DNA of 64,000 bases, taken from positions 62,001 to 126,000 of the forward strand of contig JAMFSA010000095.1 of the NCBI GenBank assembly GCA_026225055.1, written 5' to 3'. Source of the DNA: Mucilaginibacter xinganensis. Its GTDB lineage: Bacteria; Bacteroidota; Bacteroidia; Sphingobacteriales; Sphingobacteriaceae. The first letter of the stretch is position 1. Every line of letters begins with the position of its first letter. Below are positions 45,173 through 53,674 of the stretch, one piece after another. The notes beneath the pieces were generated by a model. That model ran no database searches. It was not told the DNA's origin and was given only the letters and a program-made list of their open reading frames with translations. A program made the position numbers and the translations under genes.

Positions 45173-45550
45173 ATGAAACGTACCACACTCATTTTATTAA
45201 CGGCTTTTTATCTTTTATCCTGCGTGGGTATGGGTATCAACCGTTTTTATTGCTGTGGTAAGCTGGCTTCAGTTACGTTAACTTATGGCGAGGATAACTC
45301 CAGCAAACAAGTTGATAAGAACAACTGCTGCCGCCACGAAAAACAAAGTTTAAAGATAAACGACAACCACTTTAACACCACCGCGTTATCTTTAAGCCAT
45401 CCTGCACCCGCTATAGTTCCATCTTTTATCAGCCTGAACAATGAAGCCATTGTTAGCCTGTTACACACCAAAATAGTATACAAGGGAAATGCCCCGCCCG
45501 GGCATTCAATTATACCCGCTTATACCCTCAATTGTACCTACAGAATCTGA
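45173..45550 (+). CDS. HYC_CC_PP-family small protein
   Basis: The product has 125 residues with an N-terminal signal or anchor helix (about 4-22). The motifs that name the family are visible in variant form: FYCCGKL (Tyr-Cys), NNCCRHE (double Cys) and APPGHS (double Pro). These Bacteroidota-only proteins occur in heavy-metal efflux loci, and the Cys/His content suggests metal binding. The function is not established. It lies between DUF3347 and the small metal-binding protein. Confidence 0.8.
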   Translation: MKRTTLILLTAFYLLSCVGMGINRFYCCGKLASVTLTYGEDNSSKQVDKNNCCRHEKQSLKINDNHFNTTALSLSHPAPAIVPSFISLNNEAIVSLLHTKIVYKGNAPPGHSIIPAYTLNCTYRI

Positions 45551-45568
45551 TCTGTACTTTCCTGCATT

Positions 45569-45592
45569 AGCCTTTACGGTCTGTAAACGGCT
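45569..45592 (+). other. Hairpin after the HYC_CC_PP gene
   Basis: AGCC-TTTAC at 45569-45577 pairs with GTAAA-C-GGCT at 45583-45592 with one bulged C. It lies 19 bp after the stop codon. No T-tract follows, so a terminator or RNA-stability role is only possible. Confidence 0.35.
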
Positions 45593-45690
45593 ATCCTTCA
45601 AGTTAAATTATTCATCTTAATTTATAACCAAAGCATAGGGCTTTTTATGGCCTGATGCTATTTTGTCGATTCCTTAATTTTTCAAGAAAC

Positions 45691-45942
45691 ATGAAAAAAG
45701 TAACGTTAATGGCTTTAGCCATCCTTTTCGCGAGTACAACCGTGTTCGCTGCTCATTCAACAAATTTGGTAACCGATACCGCTAAAACTAAAAAAGCAAA
45801 AGTTGCAAAGTTGCAATATACCTGCCCTATGCACCATGATGTTTTGAGCGATAAACCCGGCAAATGCCCTAAACCAAATTGCGGCATGACCTTAGTAAAG
45901 GTTGATCCTGCTAAGAAAAAACCAGCAGCAATGAAAATTTAA
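45691..45942 (+). CDS. Small exported heavy-metal-binding-domain protein
   Basis: The product has 83 residues from ATG 45691, with a signal peptide (about 1-20, VFAAHS). The mature part is a single heavy-metal-binding domain: YTCPMHHDVLSDKPGKCPKPNCGMTL, that is, YTCPMH plus a C-x4-C-GM pair. The same module, with the typical CPICGM, opens the two CusB-like adaptors downstream; here CPKPNCGM has one extra residue between the Cys pair. It could act as a periplasmic metal chaperone for the pump. A start at 45655 would bury the signal peptide and is rejected. Confidence 0.87.
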   Translation: MKKVTLMALAILFASTTVFAAHSTNLVTDTAKTKKAKVAKLQYTCPMHHDVLSDKPGKCPKPNCGMTLVKVDPAKKKPAAMKI

Positions 45943-45950
45943 AATCATTT

Positions 45951-45981
45951 AAGTCCGCTTGGCAATTGGCGGAGCGGACTT
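45951..45981 (+). other. 9-bp perfect stem-loop between metal chaperone and cusA-type genes
   Basis: AAGTCCGCT at 45951-45959 pairs perfectly with AGCGGACTT at 45973-45981 around a 13-base loop. It occupies nearly the whole 54-bp gap and is followed by TAATAAAACC rather than a T-run. It may be a leaky terminator or processing site that lets the small metal-binding protein be made in excess over the pump. Confidence 0.5.
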
Positions 45982-45996
45982 AATAAAACCATTAAG

Positions 45997-47271
45997 ATGA
46001 TTAATCAACTTATTACCCTGTCGTTAAAAAACAGGTATATCGTTTTGCTGATCGCGGCTGCCCTGTTTGGATGGGGCGCTTACGCGGTTAAGGAAAACCC
46101 CATTGATGCTATACCCGACCTGTCGGACAACCAGGTGATCGTTTTTACCGAGTGGCAGGGCCGCAGTCCGCAGATAATGGAAGACCAGGTGACTTACCCT
46201 TTGGTGAGCAACCTGCAGGGCATCCCCAAGGTAAAAGCCATCAGGGCCACATCCATGTTTGGGATGAGCTTTGTTTATATTGTTTTTGAGGATAATACCG
46301 ACGTATACTGGGCGCGCAGCCGTGTATTGGAGCGCCTTAACTATGCCCAGCGCTTATTACCCGAAGGTATTACCCCAACTTTAGGGCCCGATGGTACAGG
46401 CGTAGGCCACATCCTGTGGTACACGCTAAATGCCAAAGGGATAGACTTGGGAGAACAGCGCGCCATACAGGATTGGTATGTGAAGCTTGGCCTGCAAACC
46501 GTGCCCGGCGTGAGCGAGGTGGCCTCTTTCGGTGGTTTTGAAAAACAATACCAGATCAATGTTGATCCGCATAAGCTCAATTATTATAATATACCCTTGT
46601 CGCAGGTTTTAAAGGCGGTGAAAAGTAATAACAATGATGTAGGCGGCCGCAAGTTTGAGATGAACGGCACGGGTTATATCGTGCGCGGCTTGGGTTATAT
46701 CAAATCTTTACAGGATGTAGAGAATATCCCCATCGGCGTAAATAATACCATACCGGTAACTATAAAAGATATCGGAACTGTGCAAATGGGCGGCGATGAA
46801 CGCCTGGGTATTTTCGATCAGAACGGCGAAGGAGAAGCGGTAGGCGGAATTGTAGTAATGCGCTATGGCGAGAACGCTGATAAAGTGATCCATGCCGTAA
46901 AAGACAAGATGAACGATATCCAAAAAGGCTTGCCGCAGGGAGTTACCTTTAAAATAGCCTACGATCGAAGTGAACTGATTGAAAGCGCGGTGAACTCCGT
47001 AGAGCATACGCTGATTGAGGAAATGATAACGGTATCCATTATTGTTATTCTGTTCCTGTTCAGCTGGCGCAGCGCTTTGAGCATCATTATCCAGATCCCT
47101 ATTACCATCGCCGCCAGCTTTATACTGTTGAATGCCTTTGGTATCAGCTCAAATATTATGTCATTAACCGGTATCGCTTTAGCCATTGGGGTTATTGTAG
47201 ATAACGGTATAGTGATGGTTGAAAACTCGCACCGGAACTTATCCATCGCGCAACAAAAAGAACAATCATGA
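45997..47271 (+). CDS. CusA/CzcA-type RND heavy-metal pump, N-terminal part (split)
   Basis: The product has 424 residues forming the first 40% of a metal-efflux RND pump: TM1 (about 13-30), the porter region with PDLSDNQVIVFTEWQGRSP, GPDGTGVGHILWYTL and FEKQYQINVDPHKL, then TM2-TM4 (about 335-412) with the proton-relay VDNGIVMVEN. It stops at TGA in the loop just after TM4. The missing part follows in the -1 frame from 47268 with an ATGA overlap, and the two together (1054 residues) equal one normal CusA. One extra base in the A5 run at 47255-47259 would restore a single frame. Confidence 0.88.
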   Translation: MINQLITLSLKNRYIVLLIAAALFGWGAYAVKENPIDAIPDLSDNQVIVFTEWQGRSPQIMEDQVTYPLVSNLQGIPKVKAIRATSMFGMSFVYIVFEDNTDVYWARSRVLERLNYAQRLLPEGITPTLGPDGTGVGHILWYTLNAKGIDLGEQRAIQDWYVKLGLQTVPGVSEVASFGGFEKQYQINVDPHKLNYYNIPLSQVLKAVKSNNNDVGGRKFEMNGTGYIVRGLGYIKSLQDVENIPIGVNNTIPVTIKDIGTVQMGGDERLGIFDQNGEGEAVGGIVVMRYGENADKVIHAVKDKMNDIQKGLPQGVTFKIAYDRSELIESAVNSVEHTLIEEMITVSIIVILFLFSWRSALSIIIQIPITIAASFILLNAFGISSNIMSLTGIALAIGVIVDNGIVMVENSHRNLSIAQQKEQS

Positions 47272-49160
47272 CCACAGCAGAAAGAATAAAAATTATAGAA
47301 GCATCGTGCAAGCAGGTTGGCCGTGGCGTATTTTTCTCAACGCTCATTATTGTGGCCTCATTCCTCCCTGTATTTTTACTGGAAGGGCAGGAGGGCAAAC
47401 TATTCGGCCCGCTGGCGTGGACAAAAACATTCATCCTTGCCATTGATGCCATTTTAGCCGTAACATTGGCCCCGGTATTGATCTCCTTTTTTCTGAAAGG
47501 AAAACTGCGGACAGATGACCGTAACCCATTAACCCGCGGACTGGAAAGAATCTATCGCCCTATACTTAACTGGTGTGTTACCTGGCGCAAAACAACGCTT
47601 GCTATTAATATCATTGCCTTGCTCATCAGCATACCGCTCTTACTAAGTTTAGGCAGCGAGTTTATGCCGCCATTGGATGAAGGCACCATCCTGTTTATGC
47701 CGGTTACTTTACCCGATATTTCCAATTCCGAAGCCAAACAATTGCTGCAGGTGCAGGACAGAATCATTAAAAGTGTTCCCGAAGTAGCCAATGTTTTAGG
47801 GAAGGCCGGCCGGGCAAATACGGCTACCGATAATTCGCCCATCAGCATGGTGGAAACAATCATCCTGCTGAAACCACACAGCGAATGGCGCAAAGGACTT
47901 AAAAAGGAAGATATTGTTAACGAACTCAATGCCAAACTGCAAATACCCGGCGTGGTAAACGGCTGGACACAGCCTATTATTAACCGCATCAATATGCTTT
48001 CAACAGGTATCCGTACCGATGTGGGGCTGAAGATATATGGACAGAACCTGGATACTATTTACGCGCTATCCAATCAAATGAAACAGGCTTTGCAGGGTGT
48101 AAATGGAGTGAAGGATCTGTATGTCGACCCGATAACAGGCGGCAAATACCTGGATATACAGGTGAATAAAGATGCTATTGGCCGTTACGGTTTAAGTGTG
48201 GATGATGTAAATGAAGTAGTTGAAAGCGCCTTAGGAGGCATGAACCTAACCACCACCATTGAGGGCCGCAGGCGCTTCAGCGTAAACCTGCGTTTAGCCC
48301 AGGATTACCGCAATAACCTGGATGAGATCAAACGAACCTTGGTGCAAACGCCAAATAATGGGCCTGTTCCGTTGTCATCTGTCGCGGATATTAAAATAAG
48401 CGACGGCCCTGCCATGATACAATCAGAAAACGCCTTGTTGCGTGGTACGGTACTCTTCAATGTACGCGACCGGGATTTGGGCAGCACAGTGAAGGAAGCC
48501 CAGGATAGGTTAAACACCATGGTAAAAACGCTGCCCAAAGGTTATTATGTGGAATGGAGCGGCCAGTATGAAAACCTGATCCGCGCGCAGCATACCTTAA
48601 AGCTGATTTTACCGATTGTATTGGTCATTATATTCACCTGCCTGTATTTTGCTTTTAAATCTATTAGGGAAGCATTCTTTAGCCTGATATCTATCCCTTT
48701 CGCACTCATCGGCGGGGCTTACATGGTATATTTCTTTGGGGTGCATTTATCGGTTGCAGTAGCGGTTGGGTTTATCGCTTTGTTTGGCATAGCGGTGGAA
48801 ACTGGTATTGTAATGGTGATCTATTTGAACGATGCCATGCAGCAGTTAGTCGCCCTGAAAGGGAACTCAAAAGAAACCATTACCCGTGAAGACCTGCGTG
48901 TTTATGTAATGAACGGCGCTGTAAAACGCCTGCGCCCAAAACTGATGACCGTGTGCGTAGCCCTGTTTGGCTTGGTGCCGGTGCTATGGTCTACAGGTAC
49001 AGGCAGCGATGTTATGCTGCCGATAGTACTGCCGATGATTGGCGGGGTATTAACTTCTTCAACCCATATTTTACTGGTTACACCGCTCATTTTTTTAATG
49101 GTGAAGGAATATGAGCTAAAGAAATACGGCAAGCTGGAAGTATTGGACGTAAAGGAATAA
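47268..49160 (+). CDS. CusA/CzcA-type RND heavy-metal pump, C-terminal part (split)
   Basis: The product has 630 residues continuing the pump: ERIKIIEASCKQVGRGVFFSTLIIVASFLPVFLLEGQEGKLFGPLAWTKTF (TM5/TM6 region), the second porter half with NMLSTGIRTDVGLKIYG (a Met-bearing segment typical of copper/silver pumps) and VVESALGGMNLTTTIEGRRRF, then TM7-TM12 to the end. It starts at the ATG overlapping the stop of the first part. Whether the cell makes one chain or two, this half alone lacks TM1-TM4 and the proton relay. Its neighbours TolC and the two adaptors complete a Cus-like tripartite system. Confidence 0.88.
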   Translation: MTTAERIKIIEASCKQVGRGVFFSTLIIVASFLPVFLLEGQEGKLFGPLAWTKTFILAIDAILAVTLAPVLISFFLKGKLRTDDRNPLTRGLERIYRPILNWCVTWRKTTLAINIIALLISIPLLLSLGSEFMPPLDEGTILFMPVTLPDISNSEAKQLLQVQDRIIKSVPEVANVLGKAGRANTATDNSPISMVETIILLKPHSEWRKGLKKEDIVNELNAKLQIPGVVNGWTQPIINRINMLSTGIRTDVGLKIYGQNLDTIYALSNQMKQALQGVNGVKDLYVDPITGGKYLDIQVNKDAIGRYGLSVDDVNEVVESALGGMNLTTTIEGRRRFSVNLRLAQDYRNNLDEIKRTLVQTPNNGPVPLSSVADIKISDGPAMIQSENALLRGTVLFNVRDRDLGSTVKEAQDRLNTMVKTLPKGYYVEWSGQYENLIRAQHTLKLILPIVLVIIFTCLYFAFKSIREAFFSLISIPFALIGGAYMVYFFGVHLSVAVAVGFIALFGIAVETGIVMVIYLNDAMQQLVALKGNSKETITREDLRVYVMNGAVKRLRPKLMTVCVALFGLVPVLWSTGTGSDVMLPIVLPMIGGVLTSSTHILLVTPLIFLMVKEYELKKYGKLEVLDVKE

Positions 49161-49164
49161 GAAC

Positions 49165-50397
49165 ATGAAAACGAAATATCAATTTATATATATAGCACTC
49201 ATTAGTATTGGTTTTGTAACAAATGTAAGTGCGCAACGCCTGTCATTAGATAGCGTTATAGCCCGTGTTATCGCTAATCCGGCGTTACAGGCTTATGATG
49301 CCCGCATCAGCGCGCAGGATGCTTATGCAACCGGTGCAAAAAATTTGGATGCACCCAAGATCAGCGCGGGGCAATACATGGTGCCCTATCAGTTTAGTCC
49401 GAATGCGGGCTCGTTTATGATCAGCGGGGAGCAAATGTTTACCAACCCTGCAAAGCTTAAAGCAAAGCAGGATTATATGCAGGGGGTATCCAAAGTAACT
49501 TCGGAAGATAAAAATTATCAGAAAAACCAACTCATCGCGCAAGCCAAACAGTATTATTATGAGCAGGTGGTGCTGGAAAAGAAAATGGCTTTACTGCAAA
49601 ACACACAAAGCCTGCTTGAATATATGCTGAAGGATGCCAATATCCGCCTTACTTATGGCAAGGAAAAACTCAGCAATATTTATAAAGCCAAAGCCGAGTT
49701 GTATGAACTGGATAACAGTCGCGAACAGCTGAATAATGAGATCAGCCAGAAAAATATTATGCTTAATACGCTGATGAACCAGGATAAGCAAACGGCTTTT
49801 ATGGTTGATACCAATTATGTTTTAAAGGATTATGAGATAGCCATAACCGATACGGCAGCACTGGCCAACCAGCGTAGTGATGTTAAAGGCATCAACCGTA
49901 ACATTGAGTTACAACAGCTCAACGCCCAAATGGAATACAGCAAGCGCAAGCCCGATTTTGGCATACAGGCGGCGCACATGATCAGTTATGGCGGCTATGC
50001 CAACCAATATGTGTTAATGGCCTCGGTTACTATTCCTATTGTTCCCTGGGCGTCAAAAGAATACAAGGCCAACCTGAAAGGTATCCGTTACGAGGTGGAA
50101 GAATTACAGCAGAAAAGGATGGATGTGCTTAACCAGGCTGAAGGTCAGCTGGCGGGTTTACGAACGGATATGAATAGCAAGAAAAGGCAGATCAATAACT
50201 ATCAGCATAATATAATACCGGCCTTACAAAACGGCTATAAAACGGCATTGCTGGCTTACGACCAAAATACCGGCGACCTGCCATCGGTATTGGATGGCAT
50301 TAAAGACCTGCAAACCGCCCGCATGGAAGCATTAGACCGTTTACAGGAAATATTAACTCTACAAGTAGCTTATGAAAAAGAAAATGAAAAGTATTAA
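49165..50397 (+). CDS. TolC-family outer-membrane protein of the metal-efflux system
   Basis: This is the outer-membrane duct for the CusA-type pump. A signal peptide covers about 1-23 (NVSAQR). The 410-residue product has two OEP helical-hairpin blocks: about 110-210 (YYYEQVVLEKKMALLQNTQSLLEYMLKDANIRLTYGKE) and 300-405. Strand segments rich in aromatic residues (DFGIQAAHMISYGGYANQYVLMASVTIPIVPWA) form the barrel. It starts 4 bp after the pump gene, and its end overlaps the first adaptor by 26 bp. Confidence 0.87.
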   Translation: MKTKYQFIYIALISIGFVTNVSAQRLSLDSVIARVIANPALQAYDARISAQDAYATGAKNLDAPKISAGQYMVPYQFSPNAGSFMISGEQMFTNPAKLKAKQDYMQGVSKVTSEDKNYQKNQLIAQAKQYYYEQVVLEKKMALLQNTQSLLEYMLKDANIRLTYGKEKLSNIYKAKAELYELDNSREQLNNEISQKNIMLNTLMNQDKQTAFMVDTNYVLKDYEIAITDTAALANQRSDVKGINRNIELQQLNAQMEYSKRKPDFGIQAAHMISYGGYANQYVLMASVTIPIVPWASKEYKANLKGIRYEVEELQQKRMDVLNQAEGQLAGLRTDMNSKKRQINNYQHNIIPALQNGYKTALLAYDQNTGDLPSVLDGIKDLQTARMEALDRLQEILTLQVAYEKENEKY

Positions 50398-51643
50398 AGG
50401 TATTTCGATAGCGCTTTTCGTTGTTGCTATACTAATAAGCGCTTGTAATAACCATAAACAGGCAACTGTTGCATCGGCAAAAACAAATACCGATGCTAAA
50501 TATACCTGCCCAATGCACCCGCAGATATTAGAAGATCACCCGGGTAGTTGCCCCATTTGTGGGATGACACTGGTTAAAAAATCAGGCCAGGCCAGCGAGG
50601 GTTCGGGCATTAGTTTAAATACGGTTTTGCAGCCGGTTAATTCGTCCGTAATATCGTCGGTTAATACCATTATACCTGAGCAAAAGGAGGTTCCAACTTC
50701 AATATCAGCCCTGGGTTATCTGGATTTTGATACACGTACATTTAATAATATCGCATCACGTTTTTCGGGGCGGATTGAAAAGCTGTATGTTAAATATGCT
50801 TTTCAGGAGATCCACAAGGGGCAACGGATCTTTGATATTTATAGTCCGGATATGGTTACTGCCCAGCAGGATCTGATCTATCTTACCAAAAACTCCCCGC
50901 AGGAAACAGGATTGGTTAATGCCGCGCGACAAAAACTATTGTTACTGGGCATGACACAGGCGCAAGTAACCCAAGTAATAAAAACAGGTAATGCCTATTA
51001 TAGTTTACCGGTTTATAGTCCGTACGAAGGCCATGTGCATGATATGCCGCATAGCCAGATGGCAGGAGCAGCAACTGAACCAGCACCATCAGATCTATCC
51101 AACAATTTGCCATTAACCATTAAAGAAGGCATGTATGTGCAGCAGGGACAAACGCTGTTTAATGTGGTTGATCCGCATATGCTTTGGGCTGTTATTAAGG
51201 TTGACAGGTCGATTATTTCAACCTTAAAATTAAATCAGCCGGTTACAATCACGCTCCCTGATATGCCGGGCAAAGAGATCAATGGAAAAGTGAACTTTAT
51301 TGAACCAACCCTACGTGATGGTGATAAAACAACCACGATCAGGGTTTATGTCGATAATATGGATCATGAACTAAAAGTGAACAGCCTTGTAAAGGCCGAC
51401 ATACAAACCGGGCAAACAAATGGCTTATGGATACCCCGTTCGGCGGTAATTGATCTGGGGCGAACACAAATTGTATGGCTTAAAAATGGGCCTGTATTTC
51501 ATGCGCAGCAGGTAGGTATAGGTGTTATTAATGGAGATGAAATACAGGTAACTAAAGGATTAACGGCTACAGATAGCCTCGCCTCAAACGCCCAATATTT
51601 AACGGATAGCGAAAGCTTTATTAAAACCAAAGGCAATGAATAA
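50372..51643 (+). CDS. CusB-like efflux adaptor with N-terminal metal-binding domain (first)
   Basis: This periplasmic adaptor links the RND pump to TolC. A lipoprotein signal (LISAC, Cys near 24) is followed by a heavy-metal-binding domain at about 42-70: YTCPMHPQILEDHPGSCPICGMTLVKK. Then come the beta-barrel, lipoyl and helical hairpin parts of CusB (RFSGRIEKLYVKYAFQEIHKGQRIFDIYSPDMVTAQQD; VYSPYEGHVHDMPHSQM, rich in His/Met). ATG 50372 overlaps tolC by 26 bp; ATG 50384 is also possible. A second, similar adaptor follows with an 8-bp overlap. Confidence 0.88.
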   Translation: MKKKMKSIKGISIALFVVAILISACNNHKQATVASAKTNTDAKYTCPMHPQILEDHPGSCPICGMTLVKKSGQASEGSGISLNTVLQPVNSSVISSVNTIIPEQKEVPTSISALGYLDFDTRTFNNIASRFSGRIEKLYVKYAFQEIHKGQRIFDIYSPDMVTAQQDLIYLTKNSPQETGLVNAARQKLLLLGMTQAQVTQVIKTGNAYYSLPVYSPYEGHVHDMPHSQMAGAATEPAPSDLSNNLPLTIKEGMYVQQGQTLFNVVDPHMLWAVIKVDRSIISTLKLNQPVTITLPDMPGKEINGKVNFIEPTLRDGDKTTTIRVYVDNMDHELKVNSLVKADIQTGQTNGLWIPRSAVIDLGRTQIVWLKNGPVFHAQQVGIGVINGDEIQVTKGLTATDSLASNAQYLTDSESFIKTKGNE

Positions 51644-52853
51644 GATAAAGATATTAGCCTTACTGTTGCTGCTTGGCTTTGCAGCATGTAAGCAAAAGCC
51701 ACAAATTGTAGCAGTGGCTAAAACTCAAAACAAGTTTTACTATACCTGTTCCATGCATCCGCAGATACATGAAGATCACCCCGGCAATTGCCCAATCTGT
51801 GGGATGAAGCTCATTAAGGTTGAACTAACCGGCATGAGCAATATGGCTGCTAACAAGATCACGCTAACAGCCACGCAATTACAATTAGCCGGTATCCAAA
51901 CAGATACAGTTCGGGAGGAAAATATCGGCACTGAAAAAACACTTACGGGAACGGTTACCACAGATGAAAACAGCGCGCAGGAACTGAGTGCGAGAATAGC
52001 AGGGCGCATACAGCAATTATTTGTTCGTACTGTAGGTGAAAAAATATCAATCGGCCAACCTGTTTATTCTATTTATAGCGAAGACCTGCAGGAAGCGGAA
52101 AAGGAATATCTGTTAGCAAAACAACAGCAAAAAGATCTTCACAACCAGGATGTAGATTACCAGCAATTGATCAGCTCTGCAGAGCATAAATTGCAGTTAT
52201 GGGGTTTATCGCCGGTACAAATAAAGGCTCTGTCAGTTTCAGGAAAGGTGTCTGCTACAACAACTGTATTGAGTAAATTATCAGGTACAGTTAGCGAAAT
52301 AGCAGTTCATGAAGGGGATTATGTTACGGAAGGCATGTCGATTCTGAAAACACAAGGATTGAATAGTTTATGGGTTGAAGCTCAGTTATATGCAAATGAA
52401 ACAGCCAATTACAAGGAAAATGACCGTGTAAGTGTTTCCTTTCCCGATTTAGGTAATCGGGTTATAAATGGCAAAGTAGAATTTATTAATCCCGAACTGT
52501 CTGAGGCTTCCAAAGTAAATTTAATAAGGATCAGTATTCCCAATCCGCAGGGATTGATTCAGCCGGGCATGCTGGCTTATATCTCCATCAATAATAGTGG
52601 TAATCATGCTTTGGCGGTACCTGCTTCGGCTATTTTAACCGGTGGTAATGGCAGCGTGGTATGGGTGAAAAATACGGATGGTAGTTTTTCACCGCGAATG
52701 ATAAAAGCAGGCAATGGTAATCAAACTTATGTGCCTGTTATTTTGGGTTTAAACAGAGGGGATATTGTAGTTACTAACGGAGCTTACCTGTTAAATAGTG
52801 AGGCTATTTTTAAAAATGGGAATGATAATAGTATGAGTGGAATGAAGATGTAA
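51636..52853 (+). CDS. CusB-like efflux adaptor with N-terminal metal-binding domain (second)
   Basis: This is the second adaptor of the tripartite pump, 405 residues. It is also a lipoprotein (FAAC, Cys near 18) with the metal-binding module YYTCSMHPQIHEDHPGNCPICGMKL at about 31-56, then the CusB core (ARIAGRIQQLFVRTVGEKISIGQPVYSIYSEDLQEAEKEYL) and the membrane-proximal domain. Pairing of two different adaptors with one pump suggests a mixed hexamer or metal-dependent exchange. It overlaps the first adaptor by 8 bp and ends the operon. Confidence 0.88.
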   Translation: MNKIKILALLLLLGFAACKQKPQIVAVAKTQNKFYYTCSMHPQIHEDHPGNCPICGMKLIKVELTGMSNMAANKITLTATQLQLAGIQTDTVREENIGTEKTLTGTVTTDENSAQELSARIAGRIQQLFVRTVGEKISIGQPVYSIYSEDLQEAEKEYLLAKQQQKDLHNQDVDYQQLISSAEHKLQLWGLSPVQIKALSVSGKVSATTTVLSKLSGTVSEIAVHEGDYVTEGMSILKTQGLNSLWVEAQLYANETANYKENDRVSVSFPDLGNRVINGKVEFINPELSEASKVNLIRISIPNPQGLIQPGMLAYISINNSGNHALAVPASAILTGGNGSVVWVKNTDGSFSPRMIKAGNGNQTYVPVILGLNRGDIVVTNGAYLLNSEAIFKNGNDNSMSGMKM

Positions 52854-52878
52854 AAGTAGATAAAACATTTTATTATGA

Positions 52879-53424
52879 TTAGAACCAGTTATCTGTTGGT
52901 TTGCCGTTATGATGTTTATTAAATGTTTTATATAAATTAATTATGACGAATGGTATCCAGTAACCGTAAATCCACAAATTGTGATCGATAATCCTTATCC
53001 TGGAATTGCGTTGAAAATCATATTTTGTTAATTCTTTTCCTCCGCTTGATGTGTACAGCTTAGTGAAAAAATCTTTTGTGTGATCAGCTCCAATATCATA
53101 TGCCATGTAGCTTAATACACAAATAAATATGGTTACCCAAATGATGTTAAAGCTTTTATTAGAGAAAATGTTGTCAAAACGAAGATTATAAATGTAGAAA
53201 ACGAACAATATTGCTGTTGCAACCTTTAGCACATCGCTTAATAAATTCTCATTTTCATCAGTTAGTAAAATGCGATCCCAAAAACCATTTGGCTTAACCT
53301 TTATATTAAATATCTCTACTGAAAAAGGTTCTCTTTTATAGCCTTGTATATAGGCGTCAGAGTCGGTATAAGTTCTCTTATAAACTGTAATAGTTTGGGT
53401 GTGGAATAATTGAAACCAATTCAA
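52879..53424 (-). CDS. Hypothetical membrane protein, apparently frameshifted at its N-terminus
   Basis: I do not recognise a family. The open frame gives 181 residues with two TM helices (about 65-83 and 92-112) and a polar C-terminal domain, but it lacks an ATG and opens only with a TTG. In the neighbouring frame an ATG at 53476 gives MTSFKYLTYFVTGLYIFF..., a good first TM helix, which stops at 53378 just where the main frame continues with YKRTYTDSDAY. Adding one base near 53378-53381 joins both into a coherent protein of about 199 residues with three TM helices. It is probably a recent frameshift or a sequence error. Confidence 0.6.
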   Translation of the reverse strand: MNWFQLFHTQTITVYKRTYTDSDAYIQGYKREPFSVEIFNIKVKPNGFWDRILLTDENENLLSDVLKVATAILFVFYIYNLRFDNIFSNKSFNIIWVTIFICVLSYMAYDIGADHTKDFFTKLYTSSGGKELTKYDFQRNSRIRIIDHNLWIYGYWIPFVIINLYKTFNKHHNGKPTDNWF

Positions 53425-53674
53425 AAAAGATGTATAAACCTGTTACGAAGTAGGTAAGATATTTAAAGGAAGTCATAAGGTTATTTTTTGGAATATTACT
53501 GTTATAAATATATAAAAACAAGTTATCAATACAAGCAATAGTATCACGGTTGCTCTAAGGCTGATTGCCTTTAAAGTGGTAAATGTATATCGTGTTCCGC
53601 ATAGAAATCACCATCAATTTGGCACATAACAGATAAATTTAATAGCTTCGGCGCTAATAAAATGTTTTTTACTA

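Noticed and set aside
47240..47271. Programmed -1 frameshift joining the CusA halves
   Set aside because: No X-XXY-YYZ slippery heptamer lies in the frame of the first part, and there is no obvious downstream pseudoknot; CAA-AAA is a poor slip site. A one-base indel explains the data more simply.
47219..47446. 75-codon plus-strand frame across the CusA break
   Set aside because: It lies in the third frame and its translation has no resemblance to RND pumps, so it is a shadow frame.
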